Positions 3,440 to 5,639 of a DNA stretch of 5,639 nucleotides are shown here, one piece after another. The DNA is from Leucothrix mucor (GTDB taxonomy: Bacteria; Pseudomonadota; Gammaproteobacteria; Thiotrichales; Thiotrichaceae), in NCBI GenBank assembly GCA_011322515.1, contig DRMS01000249.1, positions 1 through 5,639 of the forward strand, given 5' to 3'. Position 1 is the stretch's first letter, and each line of letters begins with the position of its first letter. The notes beneath the pieces were generated by a model that saw nothing but the letters and a program-made list of their open reading frames with translations, made no database searches and was not told the origin of the DNA. The position numbers and the translations under genes were made by a program.

Positions 3440-5639
3440 ATGAACAGGGAGTTTCATCGTGGACAACGTTGGATTAGCAATACAGAATCCGAATTAGGTC
3501 TAGGTTTTGTTGAAAAAATAGAAGGTCGCCATATCACCTTTGTCTTTCCAGCCGCAGACGAGACGCGTGTTTATGCGTTAGATAGCGCCCCGCTCAGTCG
3601 TGTTGAATACCCTGTTGATGAAAAAATAAAAACAGAATCAGGCATAATGATTACCGTCCTTGAGTGCCTTGAGCATAATGGTTGTATTGTTTATCGAGGC
3701 ATCGATGAGGAGGGGAAAGAAACCCATGTTCATGAACTAGAGCTAGACAGCTTTGCCCAATTTAGTCATCCTCACGACCGTCTATTTGCAGGGCAGATTG
3801 ATAAGGACAGTTATTTCCGCCTCCGCGTAGAAACCCTAGAGCACCAACATCGCCAACAATCCTCTGACACCTATGGATTATCAGGTCCACGGGTTCAATT
3901 ATTACCACATCAATTTTATATCGCCCATCAAGTTGCTTTGCGTCATGCGCCACGGGTATTACTGGCGGATGAAGTGGGTTTGGGAAAAACCATTGAAGCA
4001 GGTTTGATTTTGCATCAACAATTATTAACCGAGCGAGTAAAGCGCGTTTTGATTGTGGTGCCAGAAAGTTTAATCCATCAATGGCTGGTGGAAATGATAC
4101 GGCGCTTTAATCTACACTTCAGTATTCTTGATGAGGATCGCTGTCAGACTATAGAAGAAGCAGAAGAAATAAATCCCTTTGAATCCGCACAACTCGCCCT
4201 GTGTAGCCTGTCCTTTTTAACTGAAAATCCACAACGTTTAAAGCAAGCAAAAAAGGCTAAATGGGATTTAATGATTGTCGATGAAGCGCATCATTTAACG
4301 TGGAGTGAAGATGACATCAGCGCAGAATATCACTGTATTGATACGCTAGCGCAACATATTCCTGGTTTATTACTGCTCACCGCAACCCCAGAGCAACTTG
4401 GTATTGAAAGTCATTTTGCACGTTTACGCTTATTAGATCCTAATCGTTTTTATGACTTAAAGACCTTTCAAGAAGAGCAAGATCACTATCGTCCTGTGAA
4501 TGAATTAGTACAGGCACTACTCGATGACCCACAAAAAGCACAGCAAGATGCAGGGCTTTTAACTGAGCTGGAAACTTATTTGGGTGAAAAAGTCATTGCA
4601 GAGTTTGAACATGCTGAGGATGCAGAAGCCAGTGTTGAGCATTTAATTCAAAGTTTATTGGATCGTCATGGCACAGGGCGCGTATTATTTCGTAATACGC
4701 GTGATGCGGTGGCTGGTTTTCCTAAAAGAAATCTACATACCTATCCACTTGCCTTACCGCAAGAATATCAAGAAAACACAGAATCAGCAGATGCTAATTT
4801 ACTCAATGAAAAACTACATCCAGAAATACTGCACTCACTCAATGATGCATGGTTAGAATTTGATCCGCGTGTTACATGGCTGGCGGATTGGTTGGAGTCA
4901 CATTGGGATGAAAAAGTGCTGTTAATTTGTGCCTACGCAGAAACAGTCTTGGCACTGGAATATTATGTCAAATTAAACACAAGCTCACGAGCGGCGGTCT
5001 TCCATGAGGATCTAAATATTATTGAGCGTGACCGTGCTGCCGCCTATTTTGCAGATCATGAAGACGGTGCAAATATCCTTATTTGTTCTGAGATTGGTAG
5101 TGAAGGCAGAAACTTCCAATTTGCACATCACCTGATTTTATTTGATTTACCTTTAAACCCTGATTTGCTAGAGCAGCGCATTGGACGACTCGATAGGATT
5201 GGTCAAACAGAAACCATTCAACTACATATACCGTATTTTGAAACAGGCGCACAGGCGCGTTTAGTCGAGTGGTATAACACAGGTCTCAATGCCTTTTTGC
5301 ATGTCTGTTCTGTTGGTCATAGTATTTTTGAGCAAGTGCAACAGGATTTAATTGAAGGTTTAATAGCCAATAATGATGAGTTGCTAACCGAGCAAACATT
5401 TACTGATTTAATAGAGCGGACTAAAATACTGCGTGAAGATGCGCTAGAGTCCATGCAACAAGGTAGAGATCGTTTATTAGAATTGAATTCTTGCCATAAG
5501 GAATATGCTGAAGAGGTGATTGAAGAAGTCAATTTTTCAGCCAATCCACTGTTACTCTCGCGTTATATGGATAGCGTCTTTGATCTTACAGGAGTGGATC
5601 AACAACCACAGAGTGCAGATTGTATTATTATAAAGCCCA
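3440..5639 (+). CDS. rapA: RNA polymerase-associated ATPase RapA (HepA), 3' end beyond window
   Basis: The frame is open from ATG at 3440 to the window edge: 733 codons, against about 968 residues in E. coli, so about a quarter is missing. It aligns with E. coli RapA throughout. Residues 8-22 (GQRWISNTESELGLG) open the N-terminal Tudor-like region (to about 110) that contacts RNA polymerase. The first Swi2/Snf2 ATPase lobe carries Walker A DEVGLGKT (177-184, Lys183), DEAHH (281-285) and TATPEQ (314-319). A spacer region around 350-480 includes RHGTGRVLFRNTR, then FDPRVTWL (474-481). The second lobe carries SEIGSEGRN (550-558) and EQRIGRLDRIGQ (578-589) with the arginine fingers. By family knowledge, RapA binds core RNA polymerase and uses ATP to release stalled or post-termination complexes for reuse. 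All core motifs are intact, so the gene should be functional. ATG with GGAAGG five bases upstream fixes the start, two residues longer than the E. coli N-terminus. The spacer-lobe junction near residues 440-472 is shorter than in E. coli. Confidence 0.97.
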   Translation, partial: MNREFHRGQRWISNTESELGLGFVEKIEGRHITFVFPAADETRVYALDSAPLSRVEYPVDEKIKTESGIMITVLECLEHNGCIVYRGIDEEGKETHVHELELDSFAQFSHPHDRLFAGQIDKDSYFRLRVETLEHQHRQQSSDTYGLSGPRVQLLPHQFYIAHQVALRHAPRVLLADEVGLGKTIEAGLILHQQLLTERVKRVLIVVPESLIHQWLVEMIRRFNLHFSILDEDRCQTIEEAEEINPFESAQLALCSLSFLTENPQRLKQAKKAKWDLMIVDEAHHLTWSEDDISAEYHCIDTLAQHIPGLLLLTATPEQLGIESHFARLRLLDPNRFYDLKTFQEEQDHYRPVNELVQALLDDPQKAQQDAGLLTELETYLGEKVIAEFEHAEDAEASVEHLIQSLLDRHGTGRVLFRNTRDAVAGFPKRNLHTYPLALPQEYQENTESADANLLNEKLHPEILHSLNDAWLEFDPRVTWLADWLESHWDEKVLLICAYAETVLALEYYVKLNTSSRAAVFHEDLNIIERDRAAAYFADHEDGANILICSEIGSEGRNFQFAHHLILFDLPLNPDLLEQRIGRLDRIGQTETIQLHIPYFETGAQARLVEWYNTGLNAFLHVCSVGHSIFEQVQQDLIEGLIANNDELLTEQTFTDLIERTKILREDALESMQQGRDRLLELNSCHKEYAEEVIEEVNFSANPLLLSRYMDSVFDLTGVDQQPQSADCIIIKP

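Noticed and set aside
3762..3953. Minus-strand 63-codon frame opposite rapA
   Set aside because: Antisense shadow of the RapA coding sequence just upstream of Walker A; the plus frame matches E. coli RapA residue by residue.
4668..5544. Short frames within the second half of rapA (4668-4856 plus, 5317-5544 minus)
   Set aside because: Both overlap continuous RapA homology and have no independent support.

Overview
The window looks like a chromosomal piece of an AT-rich gammaproteobacterium. The evidence is a RapA (HepA) protein that follows the Escherichia coli protein closely along its whole visible length, and a class-A penicillin-binding protein of the PbpC (PBP1C) type. Both are typical of that class. 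Genus cannot be fixed from the sequence; a sulfur-oxidising Thiotrichales-like host is only a guess from base composition and the many small palindromic repeats.

Layout. Bases 1-45 are the last 14 codons of an unidentified plus-strand gene. Bases 46-252 separate that gene from the convergent pbpC and are filled mostly by one long inverted-repeat element (61-228). Bases 253-2598 (minus strand) hold a complete pbpC that starts at TTG. Bases 2599-3439 (841 bases) carry no convincing gene. They hold a dense cluster of repeats: a 24-base inverted repeat enclosing two oppositely oriented REP-like palindromes, then a second copy of the structured core found inside the first element, then the leader of rapA. 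From 3440 to the window end runs rapA (plus strand), cut off after 733 codons out of about 968 in E. coli.

Function. PbpC is a periplasm-facing, membrane-anchored peptidoglycan synthase. RapA is a Swi2/Snf2-type ATPase that recycles RNA polymerase. They are divergently transcribed and have no known functional link. The usual partner of pbpC, an alpha-2-macroglobulin gene (yfhM), is not directly upstream.

Most notable observation. A roughly 90-base sequence occurs twice (about 101-191 and 2954-3042), once beyond each end of pbpC. The copies are about 76% identical over their best 68 columns. Some of the differences fall as compensatory pairs (T-A to A-T and A-T to G-C) in two nested hairpins, and each copy is closed by an inverted repeat of unrelated sequence. 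This pattern suggests selection on a folded RNA or single-stranded DNA, so it may be an undescribed small structured repeat family. I recognise no named family for it.
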